Below the pieces are notes generated by a model that had not been told where the DNA came from, did no database searches, and saw only the letters and a list, made by a program, of their open reading frames with translations. Source: Hevea brasiliensis (Eukaryota; Streptophyta; Magnoliopsida; Malpighiales; Euphorbiaceae). From it: a stretch of DNA of 64,000 nt. The position numbers and the translations under genes were made by a program. Each line of letters begins with the position of its first letter. The stretch's first letter is position 1. Where the stretch lies: assembly GCF_030052815.1 (NCBI RefSeq), contig NC_079501.1, positions 78,884,979 to 78,948,978 of the forward strand. Direction: 5' to 3'. This document shows, piece after piece, positions 22,008 through 32,226 of the stretch.

Positions 22008-22405
22008 TCCTCTCCCACTTGAGAAGAATTCGTCCTCGAATTCATTTCTGCACCAAGGAAAGGAGTAAGATCAGTTACATTAAAAGTATTACTAACACCA
22101 TAATCACTAGGCAATTCTATCTTATAAGCATCATTGTTAATTCTTTCAAGCACTTGAAAAGGGCCATCACTTCTAAGTTGCAACTTAGATTTCCTTTGGT
22201 TAGGAAACCTTTCCTTTCTCAAATGGATCCATACTAAGTCACCTAGTTTGAAAATCATAGGCTTTCGCCCCTTATTAGCATGAGATGCATATTGCTCATT
22301 TTTCTTTTCTAGATGCAACCTAGCTTGTTCATGCATCTTTTTAACCATTTCAGCCTTTTTCTCACCATCCAATGAAGCAACATGATCAATAGGAAATGGT
22401 AACAA
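21902..22405 (-). pseudogene. CRM-like integrase C-terminus, overlapping the 3' LTR
   Basis: An open stretch of 167 codons (minus). It includes the basic region after the catalytic core, the GPY/F-type module (DGPFQVLERINNDAYKIELP) and NTFNVTDLTPF. It then crosses the polypurine tract into the LTR, where the last 35 or so codons (from the D-D-E-D-H-H run, through the ITRARAKQLQ motif) are encoded, ending HKKGF. The ITRARAK block lies where CRM elements carry their C-terminal CR-type targeting motif. Upstream the frame is broken by stops near 22410-22570. Confidence 0.82.
22008..22019 (-). promoter_or_regulatory. Polypurine tract of CRM-like element
   Basis: Minus-strand agtgggagagga lies directly before the LTR start TGATGAGG. 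It is embedded in the integrase coding frame (codons for Gln-Val-Gly-Glu-Asp), so one stretch serves both as code and as plus-strand primer. Confidence 0.75.
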
Positions 22406-23305
22406 ATCTAAGGGAGTAAGTGGATTAAAACTATAAACAACTCAAAAGGAGAGTATCCACTAGATGAATGCATAACCCTATTATATGCAAATTCTATATA
22501 TGGGATGCATGCCTCCCAAGGCTCTCAAAAGTGTGACTAATGTCCTATTCATTACTTCTATTTGACCATCAGCTTAGGGATGGCAAATAGTAGAGAAAAG
22601 TAACTTAGTTCCCAATTTTCCCCATAGAACCTTCCAAAAATGACTCAAGAACTTAACATCCCTATCACTCACAATGGTTCTAGGTATACCATGTAACCTA
22701 ACAACCTTCCTAAAGAATAAATTAGAAACATATGTAGCATCATCAGTTTTATGACATGGGATAAAATGAGCCATTTTTGAAAACCTATCCACAACATGAC
22801 CCCTTTGTGACCTAAGCAAACCCAAGATAAAGTTTATGGACAAATCAACCTAAGGATGCTTAGGCACGGGTAGAGGTGTGTATAGCCCATGAGGCATCAC
22901 CTTAGACTTCGCTCTCTTGCAAGTTTCACATCTAGCACATAGTCTCTCAACATCTTTTCTCATGTGGGGCCAAAAGAAATGCTCCCTAAGGACATCTAGT
23001 GTTTTGACGGTACCAAAATGCCCCATAAGGCCTCCACTATGACTCTCATTTACAAGCAATTCCCTTAAAGAACTTCTAGGCACACACAATCTATTTTCTT
23101 TAAACAAATATCCATAATGCCTAAAGTACTTTTGGAATGCACATTTCTCACATGCATGGAATATGGCAGCAAAGTCATCATCATGCTCATATAATTCTTT
23201 AACATACTCAAATCCCAACAATTTAGAATCAAGAGAAGTAAAAAGATTATACCTACAGGAGAGTGCATCAGCTACCACATTCTCTTTGCCCTGCTTATAT
23301 TTCAC
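22406..23305 (-). pseudogene. CRM-like integrase: zinc domain and catalytic core
   Basis: The zinc-binding HHCC domain is in the open frame ending at 22850: His residues in [10 protein letters not shown] and the paired Cys in [11 protein letters not shown] (about 22900-23030). The catalytic core follows after a stop: [11 protein letters not shown] supplies the first Asp and IVSDRDVKF the second (about 22660-22800). The segment with the final Glu (22500-22575) is disrupted. A stop separates CHP from ADGQ, where the usual motif has Gln. The N-terminal [16 protein letters not shown] at 23305 is the end of the RNase H region. Confidence 0.82.
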
Positions 23306-24568
23306 AACATAAGGAAAAGACTATATAAATTCTACCCATTTATGTCTCTTACTCAACTTATGTTGGCTTTTGATACACTTCAAAGACTCATGATCAGAAT
23401 GTATGACAAATTCCTTAAGCCATAGATAATATTGGCATGTCTCTAATGCCCTAACTAATGAATATAACTCTTTGTCATATGTAGAATAATTCAATGTGAC
23501 ATAATACAACTTTTCACTACAATAAGCAATTGGGCGTTTCTCTTGCATGAGAATAGCTCTAATCCCTATACCTGATGCATCACACTAAATCTCAAATGTC
23601 TTGTCAAAATTAGGCAAAATTAATAAAGGTGCAAAATACAATTTCTCTTTAAGCATAGCAAATGCACGTTCATGTTCTTTACCCCAAACAAATAGCACAT
23701 TCTTTTTGACAAGTTCATTTAATGGAGCAGCCAATGAACTAAAGTTAGGCACAAATCTTCTATAAAAACTTGCTAATCCATGAAAACTCCTAACTTCAGA
23801 TGCATTTTTAGGTGTTGGCCAATCTCTAATTGCCTTAACTTTTTCATCATCTACTTCAACACCTTTTGCTACTTACAACAAATCTCAAAAACACAATTCT
23901 TTCTAAGCAAAAAGAACACTTTTTCACATTTGCATGCAATTTTTCTTTTCTCAACACATCGAACACAAGTTTCAAATGATGTAAATGATCATCAATGTTT
24001 TTGCTATAGACAAGAATATCATCAAAGTAGACAATGATAAACTGTTCAATAAAAGCTCTCAAAACATTATTCATAAGCCTCATGAAAGTACTAGGGGCAT
24101 TGTGAGACCAAAAGGCATCACTAGCCACTCATATAAGTTATGTTTTATTTTGAAGGCAGTTTTCCATTCATCACCAACTCTCATTCTAATTTGATGGTAA
24201 CTGCTCTTCAAATCAATCTTACTAAAAATGTAAGAATCATGCAATTCATCCAACAAATCATCCAATCTAGGAATAGGGTGGTAATACTTTACAGTGATTT
24301 TATTCACAGCTCTATAATCCACGCACATCCTATATGTCCCATCCTTTTTTGGCACAAGTAAAATAGGAACCGCATAAGGACTCATGCTCTCACGGACATG
24401 TCCCCTAGCCAAAAGCTCATCTACCTATCTTTGAAGTTCTTTAATCTCAGTTGGACTACTCCTATAGGCTGGTCTATTAGGAATTTGAGCACCAGGAATG
24501 AAATCTATTTAGTTTTCAATACCCCTAATAGGTGGCAAACCCGAAGGTATCTCATCCAGAAACACATC
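23306..24568 (-). pseudogene. CRM-like reverse transcriptase and RNase H
   Basis: RT is read in two frames: 24412-24080 with [30 protein letters not shown] and MPFGLT, then after a frameshift 24128-23856 with the catalytic YFDD (about 24018-24029). The thumb/connection follows at 23855-23640 with stops. RNase H includes a CDASG block near 23570, [11 protein letters not shown] and the [13 protein letters not shown] block (23548-23321). These are the enzymes that copied element RNA to DNA. Stops include TAG in the segment before RT where Gln is usual. Confidence 0.85.
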
Positions 24569-25275
24569 CTAGTATTCCTGCAAAAGAAACACAATAGAAG
24601 AAGGAAGATTGGGGTTAAGTTCAGAAACATTTAAATAATTCTCCCTATACATGAGAATGCACAATAGCATCCCACCACTCAAAGCTCCTCTCAACTCCCT
24701 TCCCCCAATATACGAGCTCATCTTTTTCTCTCTTCTCTCCTTTTGCCATGAGCCCTCTCCTTTTTCTATTACACTCACTTTTTTTTCTTTCACTTCTTTC
24801 TTTTTCTCTTTCCCATCACTCTTTTTTGTACTCTCTTCACTCTTATGCTTGACCTCTCTTAATTTTTCTCTCCAACTCTCTTTTCTCTCCTCAATAGCCC
24901 TCAATATTCTTATTTGGTCCTCATGTGCTTGTGATGGTGACCAAGGCACCAAGGCATGTGTGCGGCCATCTTTCTTTAAAGTGTAGTAATTTTTCCTCCT
25001 ATCGTGAATCACATACCTATCATACTGCCATAGCCTACCTAGCAAGATATGTGTAGCTGTCATGGGTATTACATCACATAAGACCTCATCTTGGTAGCTC
25101 CCTATAGTGAAAGGTACCACTACTTACTTAGTTTCCTTCACTTTGTTGCAATCATTTAGCCATTGTAACCCATAAGGTCTAGGATGCTTAAGGGTAGGGA
25201 ATCCTAATTTCTCCATGAGTAAGGAACTAGCCACATTGCAATAACTACCCCCATCTATAATCATGCTACACAATT
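24569..25275 (-). pseudogene. CRM-like protease and PR-RT linker
   Basis: The retropepsin active site IIDGGSYCNVAS lies near 25235-25270; DGG in place of DSG is usual for this plant group. After a stop at 25124, the second half reads VLCDVIPMTATHILLGRLWQYD (in window 25030-25090), containing the conserved ILLGR turn. A long Lys/Glu-rich linker (24700-24900) then leads toward RT. The protease processed the Gag-Pol polyprotein. Confidence 0.78.
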
Positions 25276-26719
25276 TCTCCTTCACTACACACCTAGTATG
25301 AAATATGTTTTCCCTTTGCAGCTCATCACTATCTGCAATAGGTTGAGCACTCAAGGTACTCATGGTAACCAATGCAAAGTCATACCCATTGGATGGCTCC
25401 TCAACATACACATCCTCTTCATTTTCATTCCCCTCAACTAACATCAAAGGTTTGGCCTTGTTTTCTTCCTCACTCTCAACCTCCCCATCTTCCCTAATCA
25501 CCATGACTCTCTTGTTAGAACATTGGGAAGTATAATGCCCATATCCCAGACACTTAAAACACTTCACATCTCTAGTCCTTGTGGTGGTAATAACCCCCTT
25601 CTCCCTATCTTTACTTTCTATCTTATCTTTCCCTTTCCATTCTTCTTTCCTAAACTTAGGCAATTCTTTCTCACCTTTAAAAGTCTTATCTACATTTGGT
25701 TTCCAAAGGGCCTTTGGAGTCGAATGGACACCACTACCATACTTCAAAGCTCTCTTCATCTTTAATTATTTTTCTACTTTAATGGCTATGTGCACCAACT
25801 CAGTCAAATTAGTGTAAGAGTGGAACTCAACAATATGTGCAATCTCCATGTTAAGACCAGCTAGGAAACGTGCCATAGTAGCCTCTAGAGGTTCATCTAA
25901 TTATGCCCTAGCTAAGGCTATCTCCATTAACTTATAGTACTCCTCTACACTCTTCCCTCCTTATGTCATCCTTTACAACCTTTGGTGGAGTTCCCTAAAG
26001 TAGTGTTGAGGAACAAATCTCTCCCTCATTGATTCTTTCATAGCCTCCCAAGAAGTAATGGGTCTAAGACCTAAAGTCTTTCTCCTAACCATCAACTAGT
26101 CCCACAACACTATAGTATACTCCTTAAACTCTACGGCTATAAGCTTCACCTTCTTTTTCTCACTATAGTTATGACACTAAAAAATTAGCTCAACTTGCCT
26201 TTCCCACTCCATGTAGGCATCCGAATTCTCCTTCCTATAAAAGGAAGGAATTTTCATCTTAATACTACCCACATTAGTGTCTACCCTCTATTCTTAGCCT
26301 CCATACCCATAATCGCCATATCTATACTCCCCAAATCTAGGCAACCTACCTCCTCTTCTACCTCTTGCTCCCCTACCACTAGGTGGTCTATAACCCCTAC
26401 CACCATAGTTGTAGTTCCCATACTCAAATTCTTCTTCTATCTCTTCCTCAAACTCTTTCTCAATATGCACTTCACCCTCAAGGTTCTCCACTCTTGGTTC
26501 CCCTATATTTCTCTCTTCTTGCCTTCTGTCCCTAGCATCATCTCTAACCCTTGCTCTCATTTCCCTATCCCTTCTCATCTCCTCCAAAATCCTATTCATG
26601 TCATCCCTCAATCTATTCATGCCCAAGGTCAACCTCTCAAATTGTGCAGCCACAGCGTCCCTATACCTAGCTTCATCAACTAGGACTCTCTCCCCACTAT
26701 TACCGGTTTCATTTGACAT
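25276..26719 (-). pseudogene. CRM-like gag
   Basis: Starts MSNETGNSGERVLVDEARYR at 26719. An Arg-rich N-terminal part (RRDREMRARVRDDARDRR) and a Gly/Arg/Tyr-rich stretch come before 26294. The Gag core (26290-25760) is broken by stops, but MARFLAGLNMEI-type residues can be read near 25880. The 25759-25276 part carries the CCHC knuckle CFKCLGYGHYTSQC (25525-25566), followed by an acidic linker into protease. It coats and packages element RNA. Confidence 0.8.
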
Positions 26720-27937
26720 GATTTTGAGCTACAAGAAAATAAGTTAAAAGGAAATGGCTAACCCTCTCTAGGTGTTTCACACAAATGATGGCTTTTACCC
26801 TCTAATGCACTCACACCCTTAAGCCTTTTACCACTCACTTCTTCTTGCTTGGTTCCCTTGGAACAAAGGTACCAATGGCAATTCAAACACTCACAAATTT
26901 TAAACAAAATGATCAAGAATGACAAGGAAGATTTAAAAATAGTAACAATTATGTGACTCTAGAAATAAGAAAATGAAAACACCAAAGTAGAGGCAAATGA
27001 AATGAAAATAAAATGAAATTCTAAAACTAAGATTATGACAACCTAAGAAGATAATATCAAGCAACAAACCCAATTTTCACAACCAAATACCAACAATTGC
27101 ACAGGAAGCACGCATAGAGCACAAATTGATGCTAGTTTTAGTTCAGCATGCAAATGAAGGGATTTTAAGCTGAAATCTTCCAGATATTTTCCATAATATG
27201 AAGGTAGAATTCTAGTAAAATTTGGTCAAATTCTGGGCTGGTTTGATGGGTGAACTAAAAATAGTCCAGTTTCTCCACAAAATTTGGTTCAATAGACAAA
27301 CTGCGGTATTTTCACCCCAAATTTGGTATGAAGTGCAATAATTATACCCAAATGATGTTGGTAAAATTTCAAAATTAAATTCAAACTTTAACCCCATATT
27401 TCTATAATTTCCCCCAATTTAACAATGGTAACAATTCACAATTCCAGCACAAACACCACAAACTCCAATAGAACAGTAGATATATCATCAAAATTGCATT
27501 CCTAACAGTTACTAATCATGTAAATTCCCAATTTTAGTCATCAATTCATCAATCTCTCATAAATCACAATTAGTGCAGTAGGCTGAACATGCTTGATATT
27601 ATGCAAGACTTCAAAGAAATTAGCTAGCACAAAGATGGTATAAGCTGGAATATAGATTAAACCCTAGGACAAAACTGAAATCAAGGACAGATTTAAAGAA
27701 ATTTCTCTAAAACCCTAAATGAAGATTTCAGCAGCAAATATTGGAAATAAAAATGAAAAATCAATTGCTCTAAGGATGGCAAGATGGGTTTCGGTCACAA
27801 GAAAAGCATAGAAGATGAAGAAAAAAAAAACCCCTAGAAAAGTCGTCTTTGGTAGAATGCCTTAGAAGCTTAAACGAAACAGAAAAATCATCTAAAGGAA
27901 GATAAGGAATGAAGGATACTTGATTTGAAAACTTAAT
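26720..27937 (-). other. Untranslated leader of CRM-like element
   Basis: About 1.2 kb of AT-rich sequence between PBS and gag ATG. I see no ORF or repeat of note. Confidence 0.6.
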
Positions 27938-27949
27938 GCTCTGATACCA
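27938..27949 (-). promoter_or_regulatory. Primer binding site, CRM-like element
   Basis: Minus-strand tggtatcagagc, complementary to the 3' end of initiator tRNA-Met, lies three bases after the LTR end at 27953. Confidence 0.85.
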
Positions 27950-27952
27950 ATA

Positions 27953-28840
27953 TGATAAGCACCCAAATGAACATTGCCTAAGGATGCATACCTCTAATGG
28001 AACCCAAAGATCATTAACACCAAAACAAGTTTTCTTTGAACAAAATAAGATGCAATCTCTATGGACAAAAAAAAAGCGCCAAAATATATATTCAAAGAGG
28101 AACAAATCAAGTGTCAACACAATAACCTAACTTGTGGGAGATTACATTGATCATCAAGTAAAATAGGCAAGTGATCAAGTTGCCTAAGTTCTAGTTCTTC
28201 CAGAAACTAGCAAGAAAGAAAACTCAGACTCTCTTTAATGGAGGCTCTCATGTGCAGTAGAAATAAAAAACTAAAGGAAGAAGATGATATTTTCTTCCTT
28301 ATAAACCTAGGGTTACAAAAACACAAGCTAGAATAAATGATTGTGCCATGCTGGCAATCCTAATAAGAATAGTAAGTGTATTAATTATAAAGACAAAAGG
28401 TGGCAGCAACATTAATTGCAAAAAGGCAGAAGGTGGCAGCAATTGATCTCTCTTTGTGGTAGAATATTGGGGCTCACTTGGTCAAAAAGTAGCTCTCTTT
28501 AATTCAAATGAACTAATGAGCTCCCTCCATGTGGCGTGAACCCTACAAACACCAAGGTGGCTGCTAAGTGGACTCCAAAGTGGCGTGAGGAATGTCCAAA
28601 GTGGCTAGTGACATGACAATGGATGCTTACATGGTCAGTGACATGGCAATGGAAGCTCCAACTTGGCACATGGTGATCCACTTAGATTCTTAGAGCAAGC
28701 AAGCTAGGCCTTCCTTATGCAGCTCCCCTCCTAAGCTAAAAACCCTTTTATGGTCCATGAGCATGCTTTGAAGTTGCTTAGCTCTCGCCCTAGTGATTGG
28801 CCCTTTGAAGGGTGGTGGTGCTCCATGATGATCCTCTTCA
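27953..28840 (-). repeat. 5' LTR of CRM-like element
   Basis: 888 bp, starting (minus) TGAAGAGGATCATCATGG at 28840 and ending CTTATCA at 27953. Its first 100 bp repeat the integrase tail coding found in the 3' LTR. A minus-strand TATA-like ttataagg lies near 28298-28305. It is flanked outside by target duplication cgcat 28841-28845. Confidence 0.87.
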
Positions 28841-29930
28841 CGCATTCAAGATGAATGGTGTTTCTTTATATGCTATTAGACTCAGAGCATTCCCATTCTC
28901 TCTTAAAGACAAAGCAAGAAAGTGGTTGCTATCTCAACTAGCAGGGTCATTTACCAACTGGGCAGGCCTTTCACAAACCTTTTTAGCAAAATACTTCCCA
29001 CTTACGAAAATTGCTAAATTGAGACTAAGCTTAACACATTCAAGCAAAAGGATAGTGAATCACTCTATGATGCATGGGAAAGGTATAAAGACCTTCAAAG
29101 GGAGTGCCAACACCATGGCATTCAAGACTAGCTCCTAATTCAGAACTTTTTGCAATGGTTTATTACCATCAACAAGGAGCACAATAGATTCAGTAGTTTG
29201 TGGAGATCTGATGGAGAAGACAACCACAAAAGCTCTTAAACTTGTAGAAAGAGTTGCATATCATAACTATGAGTGGTCAAATGAGATGGGGAACACAAGG
29301 AGAATAGTTGGAGTATTAGAATTAGATACTTTTAGCATGATTAATGCCTAATTTGACCAGCTTTCAAAGAGGCTTGATAGAATGCAAGCTAATGCAATTA
29401 GGAACAACAGTCATTCCTGCGAGCACTGTAGAGGGGGACACCAGAGTTAAGAATGCAACAACTACAGTGAGCCATCCACTTAATAGATGAACTTTATAAA
29501 CAACAATGGGAACTTCAATCAGAGGGAAATCAACAATCCTCATTCCAGCACCTATAACCTGGATGGAGGAACAACCTAATTTTCTCATGGTTAAACTTGT
29601 AGAACCAATAAAACCAGCAAATCAATAGACAATAGGGATATAGACTAGCACCACCAAGTTTTCATAATAGAAGTCAAAACATAACACAACCAGCACCACC
29701 TCCTCAACCTTAACAACCTAAAATAAAGTTGACTATGGAATCCATGATAGAGAGTTTTTTACCAGCTTAGCAGTAACAAAGTGAAATGATCAAATAGCTG
29801 ACCTCCAGAATGGACCAATTAACTACACACAACCAAATGCTTTAGAACCAGATTACTTAACAAGCTAGTTCTTTAAGTAAAGCCATTGGTAAAATACCTA
29901 GTCAGCCAGAGATGAACCCAAAGGTGTAAT
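28841..29930 (+). pseudogene. Athila gag, continuation with zinc knuckle
   Basis: Resumes immediately after the CRM-like element in the frame left at 21090. FKMNGVSLYAIRLRAFPFSL followed by DKARKWLLSQL (28845-28940) and FLAKYFPLTKIAKLR are Athila Gag core signatures. A frameshift occurs near 29040. A degenerate knuckle (CEHCRGGH, then a stop and EC) lies near 29419-29455, followed by Asn/Gln/Pro-rich sequence with many stops (29460-29930). Confidence 0.78.
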
Positions 29931-30770
29931 GCAAGGTAGTTACCTTGAGGAATGGTAGGATCCTAGAAGACCAAAGGCTAGAACCAAATAATAAAGCAAT
30001 AGAAGAGGCCCCTAATGGAATCGAGACTCAAGCAAAAGGAGAGGAGACACAATCAAATGTAAGCAAGGAGAAAAGGGAGGAAAAGAAAGAAGAAAAGAAG
30101 GAGCTACAAAAGCCCTATCAACCACCATTGCCTTTTCTTCAGAGATTTCAAAAGGCTATGCTAGACAAATAGTTTAGGAATTTTTAGAAGTTTTGTAGAA
30201 ACTTTACATCAACATTCCCTTCATAGATGCTCTATCTCAGATTCCATCATATGCTAAGTTCTTAAAAGAGATACTATCAAATAAGAGGAAGCTGGATGAC
30301 TATGAGACAACGGCTCTCACAGAGGAATGCAATGTAATCTTATAGAACAAACTGCATTCAAAGCTAAAAGACCTTGGAAGCTTTTTAATACCTTGTTTTA
30401 TTGGTAATATGAACATTTACAAGGCTCTTGTGACTTGGGATTGAGTGTTATTCTAATTCCCCTATCTATCTGTCAAAAACTAAATGTTAGAGAACTCAAA
30501 CTAACTATAATTTCATTATAATTGGCAAACAGATATGTAAAGTATCCAATAAGGATTCTAGAGAACATCCCTATAAAGGTTGGCAAATTCTTTATACTAG
30601 TCAACTTTATTATTCTAGAAATGGAGGAGGATGTTTAAATTCCCATAATCTTAGGAAGACCTTTCTTAGCAATTGCCGAAGTAATTACAGATGTCAAAAA
30701 TGGGCGATTGACTCTCAAAGTGGGAGAAGAAGAAGTGGAGTTCAACTTATTTCATACCATGAAACAAATG
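29931..30770 (+). pseudogene. Athila gag tail and protease
   Basis: The Glu/Lys-rich segment 29945-30172 ends in a PPLPFLQRFQKAMLDK block that precedes the Athila protease. Protease residues are readable as LGSFLIPCFIGNMNIYKAL (30370-30425), with the active-site aspartate region degraded by stops, and later a PIILGRPF-like turn near 30640-30665 followed by GRLTLKVGEEEVEFN. It is non-functional. Confidence 0.72.
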
Positions 30771-31965
30771 TAAGATATGGATAAGTGTTTAAAGGTTGAT
30801 ATAATTGATGAGCTAGTTGAAGAGGAGTTCAACAAGAGATATCCAGAAGGCCCTTTAGACGCTTGTATTGTGCACAGCGATAATACAAAAGATGAAAACA
30901 AGGAAATTACAGTAGTTGCACAATCACTAGAAAGCTAGCCTACCATTACCATTAGCTCAAGCACTTCAAGTAGAGGAGTTGAAACAAACTCCAACTATGT
31001 TAACACTGAAAGACAAGGAGGTAGCATAATAGGTGGAACTCAAACCCATTCCTTCCACTCTCAGGTATGCATTTCTTCGCTCAAACTTTACTTATCTTGT
31101 AATAATTAGTGCCAGTCTAATTGAACAAGAGGAAGAAAAACTATTGAGGGAACTAAGAACCCATAGGAAAATTATTAGGTATAATATAGAGGACTTTAGG
31201 GACTAGCCCTTCCATTTGTATGCATAGGATACCTACGGAAGAGAATAGTTGACCCACCATAGGGCATTAGAGGAGACTTAACCCAAACATGAAAGAAGTA
31301 GTTAAGAAAAAAATTTTTAAACTATTAGATGCAGGAGTAATTTACCCTATCTCTAATAGTAATTGAGTTAGTCCAGTACATGTAGTACCTAAGAATGGTG
31401 AGATGATTGTAATAAAAAATGAAAATAATGGGTTAATCCCTACTAAGACTGTTACCGGTTGGCGAATGCGCATTGACTATAGAAAATTAAATAGTGCCAC
31501 TCGAAAAGACCACTTTCCTCTTTCATTCATTGACCAAATGCTTGAGAGACTAGCCAAGCATTCAAATTTCTGTTACCTAGATGGGTATCTGGGATTTTTA
31601 CAAATCCCTATTCACCCAAAAAACCAAGAAAATACCACTTTCACATGCGTTGATCTGGAATCGGGCATTCTTCCTATGAAGAGATATTTGTTCCTTGGGA
31701 TCTTAGTAGCTTAGGATTCGGATTCTATCCTCCCGGTCATTATCACCTTTAACTAATAGACTAAGCCGCAATCCATGTAAATTACTACAAAAGGGCTGTT
31801 CAACTCAAAAATCTCCTAAAGAAGGACATATGGACCAATCAGTGCCTTGAATTGTATTTGCTCTTGCCTATTATATCAAGTCATGTCATTCTTATAGTAC
31901 TTTTACATATAGAAGAATTCCCTTTGGTCTATGTAATGCCCTTGCTACTTTCCAAAGATGCATGA
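30771..31965 (+). pseudogene. Athila reverse transcriptase, N-terminal half
   Basis: A region similar to the Athila PR-RT linker (VELKPIPSTLRYAFL, IISASLIEQEEEKLLRELR, about 31035-31160) leads into RT. RT holds the blocks TVTGWRMRIDYRKLNSATRK, FPLSFIDQMLERLA and CYLDGYLGF (31403-31640). A 238-bp insertion interrupts at 31648. The frame then resumes with RRIPFGLCNALATFQRCM, ending at 31965 before the YVDD-type catalytic block. The remainder lies beyond the window after the nested elements. Confidence 0.8.
31648..31885. other. 238-bp insertion in Athila RT, flanked by catg
   Basis: It interrupts Athila RT between TFTC and the TYRRIPFG block. catg at 31644-31647 is repeated at 31882-31885, and its excision would leave the RT frame uninterrupted across the joint. 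Content is moderately GC compared with its surroundings, without clear ORF, LTR or poly-A. Very short, weak inverted similarity (cgttgat / atcaag) is at the ends. I do not recognise the source. Confidence 0.5.
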
Positions 31966-32226
31966 TGCAACATCCTCACTTTAGATAGTCTTTACATTCA
32001 ACTATTCTGATGACTAACATCGGTTCGGATAGTCAGAATGACTAAAACTATACTTAAACTAGAGTGAGGAGCCATAAATAAACTAAATAAAGGTTAAGTA
32101 AAATTTAAAAAAAAAATCAAAGAAATGAAATGCAAATAGGTTAAAGGAGCCGAGGTTCCGACGATGGGTAACCCTATCAGAAAGCGACTGTGAATATAGT
32201 TGCCAACCCCATACTCAAGAGGAAAC
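31966..32226 (+). repeat. Start of a Tekay-type LTR, cut by Copia copy 1
   Basis: Begins TGCAACATCCTCAC and runs through ggttaagtaaaatt, agccgaggttccgacgatgggtaacc. The same modules occur in the same order in the solo LTR at 58463-58700 (ggttaagtataaat, agccgagagtcacagcgatgggtgacc). It is in plus orientation. It ends where Copia copy 1 starts. The bases before it (catga, 31961-31965) would be its target duplication, which cannot be checked here. Confidence 0.65.

Larger units (their letters stand above)
21091..28840 (-). mobile_element. CRM-like chromovirus, complete with both LTRs, TSD cgcat
   Basis: A 7750-bp minus-strand element: 5' LTR 27953-28840, PBS 27938-27949, gag, PR, RT/RNase H, IN, PPT 22008-22019, 3' LTR 21091-22007. 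Target duplication cgcat is at 21086-21090 and 28841-28845, inside Athila gag. LTRs begin TGATGAGG/TGAAGAGG and end TATCA, and the integrase ORF runs into the 3' LTR; both are traits of the centromeric CRM clade of chromoviruses. Every domain has stops or frameshifts. The clade call rests on these structural traits and not on a phylogeny. Confidence 0.85.
18800..31965 (+). mobile_element. Athila-type Ty3/Gypsy element, decayed and interrupted
   Basis: Plus-strand gag (20809-21090, resuming 28841), protease (about 30370-30770) and RT (31300-31965) follow the Athila protein pattern. The CRM-like element 21091-28840 splits gag with a perfect cgcat duplication, and a 238-bp insert splits RT. The element ends at 31965 where a Tekay-type LTR starts; the remaining pol, any env-like ORF and the 3' LTR are beyond the right edge. 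The left limit is approximate. Confidence 0.82.

Noticed and set aside
28722..28840. Separate fragment of a second CRM-like element beside the LTR
   Set aside because: The cgcat duplications show that these bases belong to the LTR; the integrase tail is encoded within it.
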